DNA of 64,000 bases from Mya arenaria (GCF_026914265.1 NC_069131.1:2887501-2951500); one strand, 5' to 3'. Positions 48,231 through 60,347 are shown, counted from the first letter of the stretch. Translations and numbers: made by a program. The notes: generated from the letters alone by a model not told the origin.

Positions 48231-48232
<2 letters not shown>

Positions 48233-48469
48233 AGTGTCACACTTTTATGTCCGCTCTCTATATCTTTTCCAAATTTGCTCACATTGTTTATTGGCATGCC
48301 ATATGGGCATATTTGCGTATTGTTTCAAATATCTTCTGGAGGTGTTTACAATGATGAACAGTGATTTGAGACTTTGCTTATCGTTGTTGTAATCTGTTTT
48401 ATGTGATTTGCAAAGAAGTCCTATGTGAAAATAAACAAATAACAATGTAAATATTTTTGTGTTCATTAC

Positions 48470-48880
48470 TCACCTGAAAGCTAATCTCTGTGCCCTTAAG
48501 CATTCTTCAGTCACTGATTGGAAGTATATTTTCAACTCAAGGTCACCATGACATTGACCTCTGACCAAGTGGTCTCATAGTTAAATGTGTTCTTCTACTA
48601 GGCCAGGTCATTACAACCCTGTCTACCAAGTTTGAGGTTCTGAGGCCCTTGCATTCATAACTTATTTATCGGAAACAGATTTTTAGCTCAAGGTCACCAC
48701 AACCTTGACCTTGGATTCACTGATCTCCAAAACAGTATCTGTGTTGTATGGACAAGACAAACCTACTTACCAAGTTTGAGGTCCTTGCAACTGTATTGTT
48801 CAAGTTTATGATAAGAAACCATGTGGATGGATGGACAGACGGTCTGGATACCTATTAGCCATTTAAGGGCATAAAAATTC
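48470..48880 (+). repeat. Dispersed repeat with AAGGTCACCATGACATTGAC words
   Basis: It carries CTCAAGGTCACC twice (48537, 48688), ACCAAGTTTGAGGT twice (48627, 48768) and ends GGATGGACAGACGG. This is a repeat type I associate with bivalve genomes. It has no coding potential. Confidence 0.5.
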
Positions 48881-49164
48881 TTACAAGATTCACCTGCCAC
48901 ACCGCTGAGCTTTGAGTACTCCCATGAACTTCAAAGCATACCCTTTCATGTAATCAAGGGTTTTCTACAAGTTTACTTAGCTATAAAAGTCCAGGATGTT
49001 CCATATTCAAGCACCTTAATGAAAGTATACCACAAACATTCTTGCCAAGTTCCATAAGGGTTGAAGGACAAATGCAGCATACTTGGTAATATCAGATGAA
49101 AAAACAGCCTCATTAGAGTGAACATGGTATTTTCTGATATTTGAACTAGTGACCTAGTTTTTGA

Positions 49165-49270
<106 letters not shown>

Positions 49271-49558
49271 CGTAAAATAAAGGCTGCAAACTTCAATCGC
49301 AAGAAGATTAATAGTGATAATCTAAGGTCGGCTTATATGCTACTAACGATTTACTAAAAACAATGACCCTTTGTCTTGGATTTCAAACAATGGTTTACAT
49401 AATCAACTATCAACTTCTTATACGAATGAGCGGTTATCAAAAAAGAAACGTCTATTGTCATCTCAATCAGATCAAGGTATAATATGTCAAGAATGCCAAT
49501 GCTATTGTTTATATCCCTTCTATTGAAATTAATACTGTCAATCAATGGAGACCCTGTT

Positions 49559-49672
49559 AAACATGGCCGCTAAAGCGCGATAAACCGTCGGAACCATCCA
49601 ATATGGCCGCTTACGCGGGAAATCGCCAAACATGGCCGCTAACGCGGGAAATCGCCAAACATGGCCGCGGGA
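49559..49672 (+). repeat. 29-bp GC-rich tandem repeat
   Basis: Units begin at 49559 (diverged), 49600, 49629 and 49658 (partial), each with CATGGCCGC and, in the middle two, GCGGGAAATCGCC. It is the only GC-rich block in several kilobases. Confidence 0.85.
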
Positions 49673-49699
49673 GTCCCCTTTTTACCCTACTCATACAAT

Positions 49700-49950
49700 G
49701 CAAGTCCAATTCGATACAAAAGCATTCTTGAATTATTAACATGGTAAAAGGAGTGCTCTACCCTATCAAATTTCAGTAATAATGACAGTAATGTACACCA
49801 ACTATATCTATTCAAAATATTTTAAACGTAAACCTTTTAAGTATCGTATTTCAATTTATTACAGTATATGGTAAAACTTGACGTCACAATAAGTTCCTTA
49901 TATCATTTAGACAAAAGACATGTTTATACTTCTACATACGTTTTTGGCAG
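49700..49950 (+). repeat. Third, older partial copy of the duplication's left edge
   Basis: The words TTCGATACAAAAGCATTCTT, ATGGTAAAAGGAGTGCTC, ATGTACACCAACTATATCTA and AAGTATCGTATTTCA parallel 49964-50220 and 56150-56400 in the same order, but with many more differences. The first 250 bases of the unit are therefore present three times. Confidence 0.6.
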
Positions 49951-50404
49951 TGTCTTTACCAGACAAAGCAAGTCGATACAAAAGCATTATTCCGTTATTT
50001 CATGGTTAAAGGATTGCCTATCCAATTAAACTTGTTTTGAATTTAAAATTCAGAAATAAAGACTGTCATGTACACGAACTTTATCCATTCAAATGATTTT
50101 AAGCGTAAATCTTGCAGGTATCGTATTTCATTTTCCTACACTTTATGAAAAAGTATATATATGTCGTCATTAATTTCCTCCAACGAAAGACAAGTTGATT
50201 CTTGAGTTTACTTGACAAAAAGTTGTTCAATATATTAAACCCTGTAATAGTGTAAAAAACCTTAATATGAGAAAATTTAAAAACAATATATACTAAAGGA
50301 AAATAACGAGCTTAGCTTAATCCCGTTATAAGGGTTCGATAATTTGTTGCAAATAAACATAAACAAATAAGACATGTATATGGGGAAAAATATAGAAAAT
50401 TAGA

Positions 50405-51612
50405 ACATATATATAGAGGATATTTGTTTATTTCAGTGTAAGATCGTATTTTATTTCACGAGTGTCATAGAAAAACATATTTTCATGAGTGGCGAAGCCA
50501 CGAGTGAAAATGTAGTTTTTTTATGATCACGAGTGAAATTAAATACGATCTTACACTGAAATAAACAAATTTTCTGTTTCTTTTATGCTTATTTTCGGAG
50601 TTTTATTTGTTTTTTTATTTATTTCTGAATTACCCCCTTTTTTGAAAAGGGTGGGCTTTACGCTGCTACCCGTGGGGCGCCCCTCATGCATAATTATAGC
50701 TGTCAAATTTTCTACTTTCGGTTTGCTGAGAAATAGTTCTCTGCTATTCATTCTTATTGCTTAATATTCGCTCGTTTTTTATTGCAAAGCTTTATGAATA
50801 GTAAACATGAAGTATTATTAGTGCACTAATGTTCCAAAAAATAATGAAAACACTTTTTATTTTAACCAAATTACTACGCCGCTATTTATAGAATGAAAAT
50901 TTGGAAGGTCAAATGTGTTAGCAAAACAAATGTGGATACTCATTGGATTTTAACCATTCTTCTTAGTTTAAGACTGCATATACGCGTGTTTTTAAAGTAA
51001 GTTAATATTCAGTCATCTTACTGTCAGAGACCAGTCTGTTTCGCTTTAAAATGTTTGTTTTCCGGAAGAGTAAATGCCACGCTAGTTTGTTGACACATTT
51101 TGAGATGTGGGTGGGGTAAAAAATATCGGATCTATCTGTAAATTGTTGTGTGAATTCTCCAGGAAGCTCATTTTACGTACTACAACGGTTAACAGTTCAA
51201 AATACATTTGAACGATGCTGTAAAATTTTATTTATGTTCGAACAGTTGTTTTTGCCTGTAATTTGTTTGGAATGAAAGCAAATGTTCGGACATTCAGCTT
51301 CAAAGATCAGTAAAATGTTTGATAAACGGGATAACCGGTAATAAACGGTAAGTTGTTAATTTCCAATTATATATTTATTTAAATTTATAAAATATTTCTT
51401 TATTTTTTTAAACATTTTTTGACATAATTTACTGAAGTCCAGTGTTCTGTTTTGACCAAGGCAAGTACATGTAACAACAAAGGATTTTAAAAGTAGTTCT
51501 GAAAATTGATATTTTCACTCCTTATTTTGCAGTGAAAATATCAAATTGATATTTTCACTGTTGTTATTTCACTGTTAAAACCCCATATTTCATCGTAAAG
51601 CATGAAAGAAAT
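50405..51612. mobile_element. 1.2 kb block present only in duplication unit 1
   Basis: Unit 2 joins AAATTAGAACATA directly to TTGTTTTATGAG; unit 1 has 1.2 kb between. The block opens with a 149-base hairpin (50422-50570) and ends with shorter inverted words around TGATATTTTCACT/AGTGAAAATATCA (51507-51571). No open frame of note, so probably a non-autonomous element. A deletion from unit 2 is the alternative. Confidence 0.5.
50422..50570. repeat. 149-base imperfect palindrome
   Basis: ATTTGTTTATTTCAGTGTAA at the left is the reverse complement of TTACACTGAAATAAACAAAT at the right, and pairing continues inward with a few mismatches to GTGGCGAAGCCAC at the centre. It marks the left end of the 1.2 kb block. 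Confidence 0.85.
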
Positions 51613-53158
51613 GGTATTGTTTTATGAGATAATACTATGAAAATATTATTAAAATTAGTTAACCACTGTATCGTTAAAATATCAACTTTAAAAGCATTTA
51701 TTAAATGATGAATGGCTAAAATTACCTTTCAATCAGGAATAACCTTCCATTGAAGAAGTATGGAATAGTACACTCAGCATGTGACTACATACAACTAGTA
51801 AACTCGATATCCGCAAGTAGTACGGTGATCGAACTGTGTGACAATCCTGCAATGCACGCAGAGATGGTACTATAATTCCATGTATTGTTACAGTACTCTG
51901 ACTTAATACTCAACAGTGTACAAAGTGATAATTGGTGTGTATCTATTCAACTTGACTTTATGAAAAATGCACTCGTATGCTCCCAAATAAGATTTATCAC
52001 AACTAATATTATTGTTTTAATATTCCAAAAACGATGATTAAATGTCGCAAACAATGGTTATTATGAAGGAAACCGAGTTTAATTTGAATGAAATGTGCAT
52101 AAAACACACATATGAGACTATAGAAGATCACAGTAAATCTTTTAGCATTCACCAATCATTTAATATATGTGTGTTTACAGCTATTAAATACACGGTTACA
52201 ATCTTATCAGTATATAAAATTTTCCATAAATGCATTATTTATTCAGTAAGTAGTTAAAGGTTTATCAGTCAAAACTTATGTTCGCAATACATGTGTATGT
52301 TTTAATTTTGAATAAGAGTGTCACTTTAATATAATAAAGAGCATGTTAATTCAAATGTCAAGTTCAAACTCCCAGCAATACATTGGACCCTTTCAAATTC
52401 AAAGTTACCGTACAATTTATGTTCATAGTGAAATCCAACTTGTTTTCCACAAGACATGTTTCTGTCTTGCTTACATCTTGTCTGACAATGTTTATGAAAA
52501 CTCCGGGAGACTCTATTCTCGACAAAAATAATTATTTAGATGTTGTTAGTAGTATTGAAAGTACGCGTTTTGTCGCTTCTTAACTATATTATGACTTTTT
52601 CACACTTTTTTATGAATAAATTGGCACCTCTAAAAAAACATGTGTTCGGAAAAACTTTAGTATTTTATGATTTTCATTGCATGACACAAATATTACAATG
52701 CCAAAATAATTGCAAAATTTAACACAATATTAAAAAAACGCATGAAAAAATAAAATATGAAAGAGAAATGAACACGATGTTTGCCAACATCAGTAACTGC
52801 CTATCCCAAAACGCTACATAAGGTTACCAGGCAAAAGTTTTTTTTATAAACCAAAACTTGTAAGAGTAAAATCTAATGTATGTTGCATTGTTTAAATGAA
52901 AACATAAAATAATAGAAGGTATAGAGAAAGATGTGTAAGGAGGAGAAGAAAGATCGAGAGAAGATGGGCTCCTGATACCGATTGTCAAATTAGTTGAAAG
53001 GTCTTAATAAAACCTTGAACTCTACTGATAATCGATACATTATCCTCCACTGAAAAATTGTCAAAACTGAATAGAAGCGTATTCGTACTAAGTGGATGGA
53101 ATTTTCGTGTGCTACTGAAGAGATTTTTCCAAAACCGTTGGTAAGTGTCTTATATAAG

Positions 53159-53215
53159 CGGCCCCGTAGCACAGTCCGTAGAGCACTCGCCCTGTCAACG
53201 AGGGATAGTGACTGT
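53159..53215 (+). mobile_element. tRNA-like SINE head fragment
   Basis: GGCCCCGTAGCACAGTCC then GTAGAGCACTCGCC resembles a tRNA 5' half with an A box. The B box is not recognisable (GTGACTGTATATGTACTC), and no acceptor-stem closure is seen. It abuts the GC-rich element. Confidence 0.4.
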
Positions 53216-53278
53216 ATATGTACTCAATATTCGGGATTCTAAGTTTGTTACAGAGTGTAATGCTTTGTTGCACCCTTG

Positions 53279-53603
53279 TAATGCACCAGTCGAATGTAAC
53301 CACGCCCCTACCCCCACCCCAGGTCCGGGGGTATACCGGGGATAGCCGGGGAAAAGGGCCGTGTTTTTACCTTCCAGGTGGCCCCGCAGTGCCGGGTGAA
53401 TGCGGTGGTTTTGTTTTCGCACCAAATATAGCGGGGAATGGGCCTTACCTAGAGTCCCTGGGGTGTGGGGGCATTTGGCGGGGGGGTTACCAGCAGTTCG
53501 TCCCCGCGGGCGGGGATTGTGCTCGGGCTTGGCTGAACCGAAAGTCAAAGGCCCCGCTATTCCTCGGACCTGGGGCACGTGGTTATAATTGACTGGTGCA
53601 TTA
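53279..53603 (+). mobile_element. Complete 325-bp GC-rich inverted-repeat element
   Basis: The terminal words TAATGCACCAGTCGAATGTA and TATAATTGACTGGTGCATTA are inverted repeats with two or three mismatches. The interior is GC-rich (CCCCGCGGGCGGGG) in an AT-rich setting. Overlapping open frames of about 125 codons on both strands come from base composition, not from a gene. It is the full-length reference for the split copy at 18.4/32.6 kb, and it is absent from the matching place in the second duplicated unit. Confidence 0.8.
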
Positions 53604-53659
53604 CGTTATTTTAAATTAACTTATTTTGATTATAAAGCAAGTTATAACAACAGTATATT

Positions 53660-53850
53660 AATTACTCTTGTAAGCACGATGTAACGCGAGAGTGTGGTCT
53701 TGTGTTGTGGGGGAAACCGGAGTACTCGGAGGAAACCCACTTGTCCGGTTTGGTGACCAAAAACCAAACTCACGTGCGCCCAGGCCGGGAATCGAACCCG
53801 GGTCGCTTAGGTGAGAAACGAATGCGCTAACCACTGCGCTACCCGGACAA
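53660..53850 (-). mobile_element. tRNA-derived SINE with Nin-DC-like segment (unit 1 copy)
   Basis: The minus strand begins GTTGTCCGGGTAGCGC with A box TAGCGCAGTGGTTAGCGC and B box GGGTTCGATTCCCGG. GCACGTGAGTTTGG follows, then GGTTTCCTCCGAGTACTCCG. The last word resembles the Nin-DC central domain of eumetazoan SINEs. The tail reads ACACAAGACCACACTCTCGC. Confidence 0.75.
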
Positions 53851-54902
53851 CATTTTTACGTTGATGATACAAATGTTTTGAGAGCGAAAAAAGACGCCTC
53901 GACTTGCATCTAAACGAAATACTAAAATGGATTTTAAAATACCATCGTGTTACAATTTTCCGCTATGTTACAGTAACATTATCACCCCAGGGTTTGAAAA
54001 AGTTGCACCAATCTTGTGCCCTAATTGATGGCTAAATGTTAATTTTGCTCGGTGCAAAAATAATCCTTTCGTTGAATGGTTAAGAATGCAGGTCTCCAAG
54101 TCACTTCAAATTAGGTTTTTGTATTAATTGTATGTATGTTTATGCATACTGCAATGTTATTTACCGCATAATATAGTCTGTTGTTGTTTTTCTCTGTTCC
54201 TAATGTTAAATGATCTGGAAGTGAGTTCCAAAGTATTGAGGCCGAGAAGCTATTTAGTGCGGTTTTTTTGTGACCAAATGTTGTTTTTCTTATTTGAGGT
54301 ATCTGTAAATATTTATGTTATTATTATATGTTTTTAAGTTCATTTGGGCAATCTATAGAAAATAGAGCGACCTTAGCTTAACTTCTTGTTCTACGCGCTT
54401 ATTTGACCGACTAGCTCCACCCTGTCTCGTCACGTGATATTTTGCCGCGAGAGTAAAACCACACAGGAGTAAGTTTCATTAAATGAGTGTCGGTCGTTGG
54501 CATTCTCATTCATCAGAGATTGGATAATTATATATATATATGTTGTACGCATAAGGCGATGGGAATGGTCGATGGCAAATTGATGATTTGATGATTGATG
54601 CTTGACCCAAAAATGGAAAAGCACCGAAACACATGAACTTTTATGGTACTTTTCGTTTAAATATGAACATATTGTTGATATTTGAATTATTAGAATAATC
54701 TAGGTATGTTTGCGTATTACATAACTTGACTGGGATGGCCTCGCTAAGTTTTTTATTCATGCTGATCAACAAAAGGTTGTACATTTGGTATTGAATTCCC
54801 TTGATTTATGGTATATTTTATTATTAGAAAGAGCCTCATTAAGGAAGGAATGCAACTGCTTATTTTTTAATATTGATACATAAATATTTTAATTGTATAC
54901 TG

Positions 54903-56144
54903 AATAGTTGTCAATGCGATTTCCTAGCTATTCAAACATTGATTTTAATTTCAGGTTCAGGTTCATACAACGAACACATTGTTGACAATTATACAGCCTG
55001 AATGGGTTGATCAATTACTCATATAGCTCAAATATATTCTGTAGTGATTATATTTAATTCAATTGTCCTGTTTATCATACATAATAACCATAAAAAGAGC
55101 ATTTAATTTTGTTTATATAAAATATTCGGGCTAGTAGGGATTATGTTTTAGAAATAGCAGGTTCATAAATAAAAATATAAACATCAACAACCATATTTAT
55201 AACGTTAATACACAACTACGAAGCAGAGAAGTTCATTATCATGCACTAATTCTATACGATTTGTATAAAAACTGACCTAAAAACTTTTCCTATGAATTAT
55301 GTGGAGTAAAATATGACGGTGCCTCCACATAGTAGCTCTGCGTTCGCCTAAAAGGTCAAGGTCACAGAATCGTACATCGGAATGTGAAAGTGTGTCTCGC
55401 ATAGCATTCGTGCTTAGGCTGTATATGTCAATGTCAGACTTATAGGTTATTTAAAAAAAAAATATGATTTCGATAAAAAACAATAGTGTTGAACAGTTCG
55501 GGGAGCATTCATGCTCAATATTACACTTAGCGGTTAATGGTGTCTGAAGAAACGTTAAGCTTACATGTTTGTCTCATCTGTAACCTTAACTTTGTTGCCT
55601 TAATCTCAAACAAACGTAGCAAGCGTGTTGCTCAAAGCATTGGAATATATCACACTTAGAACTTAATTGAGTGCAATACGTAATTTTGACAACACATTGC
55701 TCATGTCACAGGTAACATATTGGAAAAGGTCTTCTACACATCTTTCCGGGACTTAAATTCATGGCCTGCTGTACGGATCAGTGTCAGTATATATCATTGC
55801 GTTCGGGCATTGGCACGGGCACGGGCACGGGTACTGCCAACCTCAGCAAGATACTGTGTTCCGTGCATGAGTGGTTATCCTAAGGTAAAGGACGGATTTT
55901 AAGTTTTAACTGTATTTCTCTTTAAAATGTGCACATAAAGAGGTCGTCTTTTTACGTTCGTTAGTATTGTTGTAAAGACGCACTATGGTAATTACTATGA
56001 TAACAAATGTCAATGTACATTTGAGCGCGGATAAGTCCATGAAAATAGGAACGGTTCAATCTTGAAAAAGGCGACTATTTAGACATGATTGAATGATCAA
56101 TTCATAGATCAATCAAACATAAGTAGTCCCTGGTTTATAAAATG
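54903..56144. other. Spacer between the two duplicated units
   Basis: About 1.24 kb of AT-rich sequence not shared with either unit. A short (GGCAC/GGGCAC)n run at about 55810 and nothing else supported. Confidence 0.5.
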
Positions 56145-56411
56145 CAAATCGAAGTCGATACAAAATCATTCTTCCGTTAGCTCATGGTAAAAGGATTGCC
56201 GATCCTTTCAAACTTGTTTTGAATTCAAACTTCAATAATAAAGACTGTCATGTACACGAACTTTATCCATTCAAACTATGTTAAGCGCAAATCTTTCAAG
56301 TATCATATTTCATTTTACTACAGTATATGAAAAAGTAAATGTATCGTCCTTAATTTCATTCAGACGAAAGACATGTTGATTCTTGATTTTACTTGACAAA
56401 AGGTTGTTCAA

Positions 56412-58610
56412 TATAATAATCTTAAAAATTAAACCCTGTAATAGCCTAAAAAAACTTAAAATGAGAAAATTTAAAAAGAATATTTACTAAAGAATAAAAA
56501 CAAGCCTAGCTTAATCCCGTTATAAGGGTTCGATAATTTGTTGCAAATAAACATTTCGCTTTGTAAGACATGTATATGGGGAAAACTGTAGAAAATTAGA
56601 ACATAAATGTATTGTTTTATGAGATAATACTATAAAAATATTACTAAAATTAGTTAACCATTATTTCGTTAAAAATATCAACTTTAAAAAGCGTTTATTA
56701 AGTTTTGAATTGCTAGGATTACCTTTCAATCAAGAATAACCTTCCATTGAAATATGGAATAGTACACTCAGCATGTGACTGCGAAAGGCTACATACAACT
56801 AGTAATCTCGATATCCGCAAGTAGTACGGTGATCGAACTGTGTGACAATCCTGCAATGCACGCAGAGATGACACCATACACCCTGCACGTAGATTAAATA
56901 ATCACCAAACTTGCTTTGTTTAAAATAATACTAAATTTTGTGTGTTTTAATAGTTATTAGTTTTCATTGCATTTCTGGGTCATTTAACTTTTTCAAGAAA
57001 AAGATGTAGGCCCAGGCCTACAAGGCCTTTATGTGGCTACGCCACTGACTCGTAGGCTCCCAAATAAGATTTATCACAATTAATAATATTGTTTTATTAT
57101 TCCAAAAACGATGACAAATGTCGAAAACAATGCTTATTATAAAGGATACCCAGTTTAATTTGAAAGAAATGTGCATAAAACACTGTATATGTATGTACCT
57201 TATGGCACCATAGAAGATCACAGTAAATTTTTTAGCATTCACCAATCATTTAATATATGTGTGTTTTCAGCTATTAAATACACGGTTACAGTCTTGATAT
57301 CAGTATTTAAAATTTTCCATAAATGCATTATTTAAATTTATTTAGTAAGTAGTTAAAGGTTAATCAGTCAAAACTTATGTTCGCAATACATGTGTATGTT
57401 TTGATTTTGAATAAGAGTGTCACTTTAATATAATAAAGAGCATGTTAATTCAAATGTAAAATTCAAGGAAGTGTTGAAGGAAGATAAAAACTCCCAACAA
57501 TGCATTGGACCTTTTTAAATTCAAATTTACCGTACAATTTATGTTCATAGTGAAATCCAACTTGTTTTCCACAAGACATGTTTCTGTCTTGCTTACATCT
57601 TGTCTGGCAAGGTTTATGAAAACTCCGGGAGACTCTATTCTCGACAAAAATAATTATTTAGATGTTGTTAGTAGTATTGAAAGTACGCGTTTTGTCGTAT
57701 CTTAGCTATTAACTATACTTTGACTTGGCACCTCTAATTTAAAAAACACACATTTGTACGAAAAAACATTAGTATTTTATGATATTTCATTGCATGAAAC
57801 AAATATATTTTCAATGACAATATAAGTGCAAATCTTAACACAATAATAGAAACAAACTTGATAAAATCAAGTATGAAAGGGGAATGGGCCACGATGTTTG
57901 CACAATTAGTAACTGCCCTATCCCAAAACGTTACAAAAGATTACCAAGCAAAAGTTTTTTTATAAACCAATACTTATAAGAGTAAAATCTAATATATGTC
58001 GCGTTGTTTATGTGAAAACATAAAATATTAATGGAAGTTGTAGAGAAAGATGTGTAAGGAGAAGAAGAAAGATCGAGAGAAGAGTGGCTCCTGATACCGA
58101 TTGTCAAATTAGTTGATAGGTCTTAATAAAACCTTGAGCTTTACTTATGATTGCAATACTATCCCCCACTGAAAGTTTATCAAAACCGAATAGCAGCGTA
58201 TTCGTACTAAGCGGATGGAATGTTCGTTTGTTACTGAAGAAATTACTCCGTTGGTCGACGAAAAGTGTACACCCAAATAAGAATTGTTCAGCATCTTTGT
58301 CTGCATTATGCATAACGTGGAATCTCGAAGGTGGTTTATAAACAAGTCCGAATTGAGATCTATGCAACAGTTTCGTAGCAGCGCATGATGTAACGAGAAG
58401 CGACGTTCTCCACAAATAATAAACATATTGGACGAAGGTTTGTTTAAATTGATCGTTAAGTTTATGCTTGAAAATAAAAAAGGTTGGTAAGTGATTTGTT
58501 TTTATAACTAGTGAATTTTACTTTTTTACATGGTATATATTCTTTTTTAAATTTTCTCATTTTAAGTTGTTTTTTAGGCTATCACAGGGTTTAATTTTTA
58601 AGATTATTAT
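56412..58610. mobile_element. Region bounded by about 80-base inverted repeats in unit 2
   Basis: TTGTTCAATATAATAATC at about 56401 and TTAAACCCTGTAATAGCCTA nearby are matched inverted at 58530-58622 (TAGGCTATCACAGGGTTTAA, GATTATTATATTGAACAA). The pairing continues into GAGAAAATTTAAAAA. The bounded 2.2 kb has no clear transposase. The right repeat has no counterpart in unit 1. Confidence 0.5.
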
Positions 58611-59023
58611 ATTGAACAAGGACGACGGTTACGTTGGACGAGTGTATATTTACAAGTGTTTATTCATTGATGTAAAATTGTCGTTGCTTTTCAGATTTCA
58701 GGATTAGAATCATTGACTGTTTGTGGAAAGTGTGCTGATAAGTTCGAAGGCAGACACTGTTAGTATGTTTACTTAAAATAAACGTTTGCCTTTTTCATTT
58801 ATCTGACCGTGAACTCCAGCCAATTTCTTTAAATAATCTAGCAATTTAAACTGGACGTGTGAGTCTGGTAACAATTATGTCTGCTTCGTATTTCAGTTCT
58901 TCAAAGGTTTCTTTCGCAAATTATTCAAATATCCATATTTGATAAAGAGTTTTTCTCTGAATCAGTCGTTATTTAAACTTATTTATTTTACAACGATTAT
59001 GAAGCAAGTATTAACAACAGTAT

Positions 59024-59176
59024 ATTAATCACTCTGGTTGGCACGATGCAACGCGAGAGTGTGGTCTTGTGTTGTGTGTTGTGTTTTGGTGACCACATAC
59101 CAAACTCACGTGCGCCCAGGCCGGGAATCGAACCCTGGTCGCTTAAGTAAGAAGCCATTGTGCTACCCGTATAGCC
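59024..59176 (-). mobile_element. Same SINE in unit 2, internally deleted
   Basis: Same position within the duplicated unit as 53660-53850. It keeps the B box GGGTTCGATTCCCGG, the GTGAGTTTGG word and the ACCACACTCTCGC tail, but has lost most of the A-box region and the Nin-DC-like segment. The SINE therefore entered before the duplication. Confidence 0.7.
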
Positions 59177-59885
59177 TTTTCACGTTGATGATACAAATGT
59201 TTTGAGAGCGAAAAACAGACGCCTCGACTTACATCAAAACGAAATGCTAAAAAGGATTTAAAAATATCATCGTGTTACAATTTTCCGCTATGTTACAGGA
59301 ACATTATCACCCCAGGGTTTGAAAAAGTTGCACCAATCTCGTGCACTAATTGATGGCTTAGTGTTAATTTTGCTCGGTGCAAAAATAATCCTTTCGTTGA
59401 ATGGTTAAGAATGCAGGTATCCAAGTCACTTCAAATTAGGTTTTTTTTTGTATTAATTGTATGTATGTTTATGCATACTGCAATGTTATTTACCGCATAA
59501 TATAGTCTGTTGTTGTTTTTTCTCTGTTCCTAATGTTAAATGATCTGGAAGCGAGTTCCATAGTATTGAGGCCGAGAAGCTATTTAGTGCGTTTTTTGTG
59601 ACCAAATGTTTTTTTTTCTTATTTGAGGTATCTGTAAATATAAAATTTAAGTTATGATTATTATTATTATGTTTTTAAGTTCATTTTGGGCAATCTACAG
59701 AAAATAGAGCGACCTTAGCTTAACTTGTTTGTTGTTCGCGCTTATTTGACATATTAGCTCCATCCTGTCTCGTCACGTGGTATTTTGCCGTGAGAGTAAA
59801 ACCACACAGGAGTTAGTTTCGTTAAATGAGTGTCAGTTATTGGCATTCTCATTCATCAGAGATTCGATAATGATATATCTGTTGT

Positions 59886-59957
59886 CATCCTCGGCACCCA
59901 GTGTATTATAACCTATACAATATTATATAGGTTATAATACACTGGGTGCCGAGGATG
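59886..59957. mobile_element. 72-base perfect palindrome with 9-base target duplication
   Basis: Arms CATCCTCGGCACCCAGTG... and ...CACTGGGTGCCGAGGATG pair perfectly (33 paired bases at 59885-59917/59926-59958 if one flanking base is counted) around the 8-base loop CAATATTA. ATCTGTTGT flanks it on both sides (59877-59885 and 59958-59966). The same place in unit 1 (near 54541) has a single TATGTTGT and no insert. Confidence 0.85.
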
Positions 59958-60347
59958 ATCTGTTGTATGCACATGGCGATCGCTCTGGTGTACGGGAATG
60001 GTCGATGGTAAATTGATGCGGCATGATGGTTTGATGATTAATGCTTGACCCAAAAATGGAAAAGCACCGAAGCACATGAACGTTTGTGGTATTTTTCGTT
60101 TAAATATGAACATATTGTTGATATTTGAATCATTAGAATAGTCTAGGTATGTTTGCATATTACATAACTTGACTGGGATGGCCTCGATAAGTTTTTTATT
60201 CATGATGATCAACAAAAGGTTGTACATTTGGTATCGAATTCCCTTGAGTTGTTGTATATTTTATTATTAGAAAGAGCCTCATTATGGAAGAAATGTAAAT
60301 GCTTATTTTTTAATATTGTCACATAAATATTTTAATTGTGTACTGGC

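Larger units (their letters stand above)
49960..54902 (+). repeat. Unit 1 of a large diverged direct duplication
   Basis: It aligns with 56145-60347 in segments: AAGTCGATACAAAA at the left, TTGTTTTATGAGATAATACT at 51614/56603, CCACAAGACATGTTTCTGTC at 52449/57569, GGATGGAAT at 53094/58213, TGATGATACAAATGTTTTGA at 53862/59188, and TAAATATTTTAATTGT at 54881/60324. Well-aligned parts differ at roughly one base in twenty by eye. Unit 1 has an extra 1.2 kb (50405-51612) and a 0.45 kb block with the GC-rich element. No coding region is supported in it. Confidence 0.85.
56145..60347 (+). repeat. Unit 2 of the large direct duplication
   Basis: Partner of 49960-54902. It lacks the 1.2 kb block and the GC-rich element of unit 1. 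It has its own sequence at about 56873-57045 and 58225-58975, plus a 72-base palindromic insertion at 59886-59957. Its right edge lies about 190 bases before the ASAP start codon. Confidence 0.85.

Noticed and set aside
53159-53215. Functional tRNA gene
   Set aside because: A-box-like words only; no B box and no closing acceptor stem.
53195-53592. Frames of 124 and 127 codons on opposite strands
   Set aside because: They lie in a GC-rich non-coding inverted-repeat element with few stop codons.
53770-53850. Functional tRNA gene on the minus strand
   Set aside because: Good A and B boxes, but followed by a Nin-DC-like SINE body, and the copy in unit 2 is decayed.
58104-58426. 103- and 93-codon minus-strand frames as genes
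   Set aside because: Two overlapping frames are open in the same stretch and in the duplicate; coding cannot be decided, so they are reported only as an observation.
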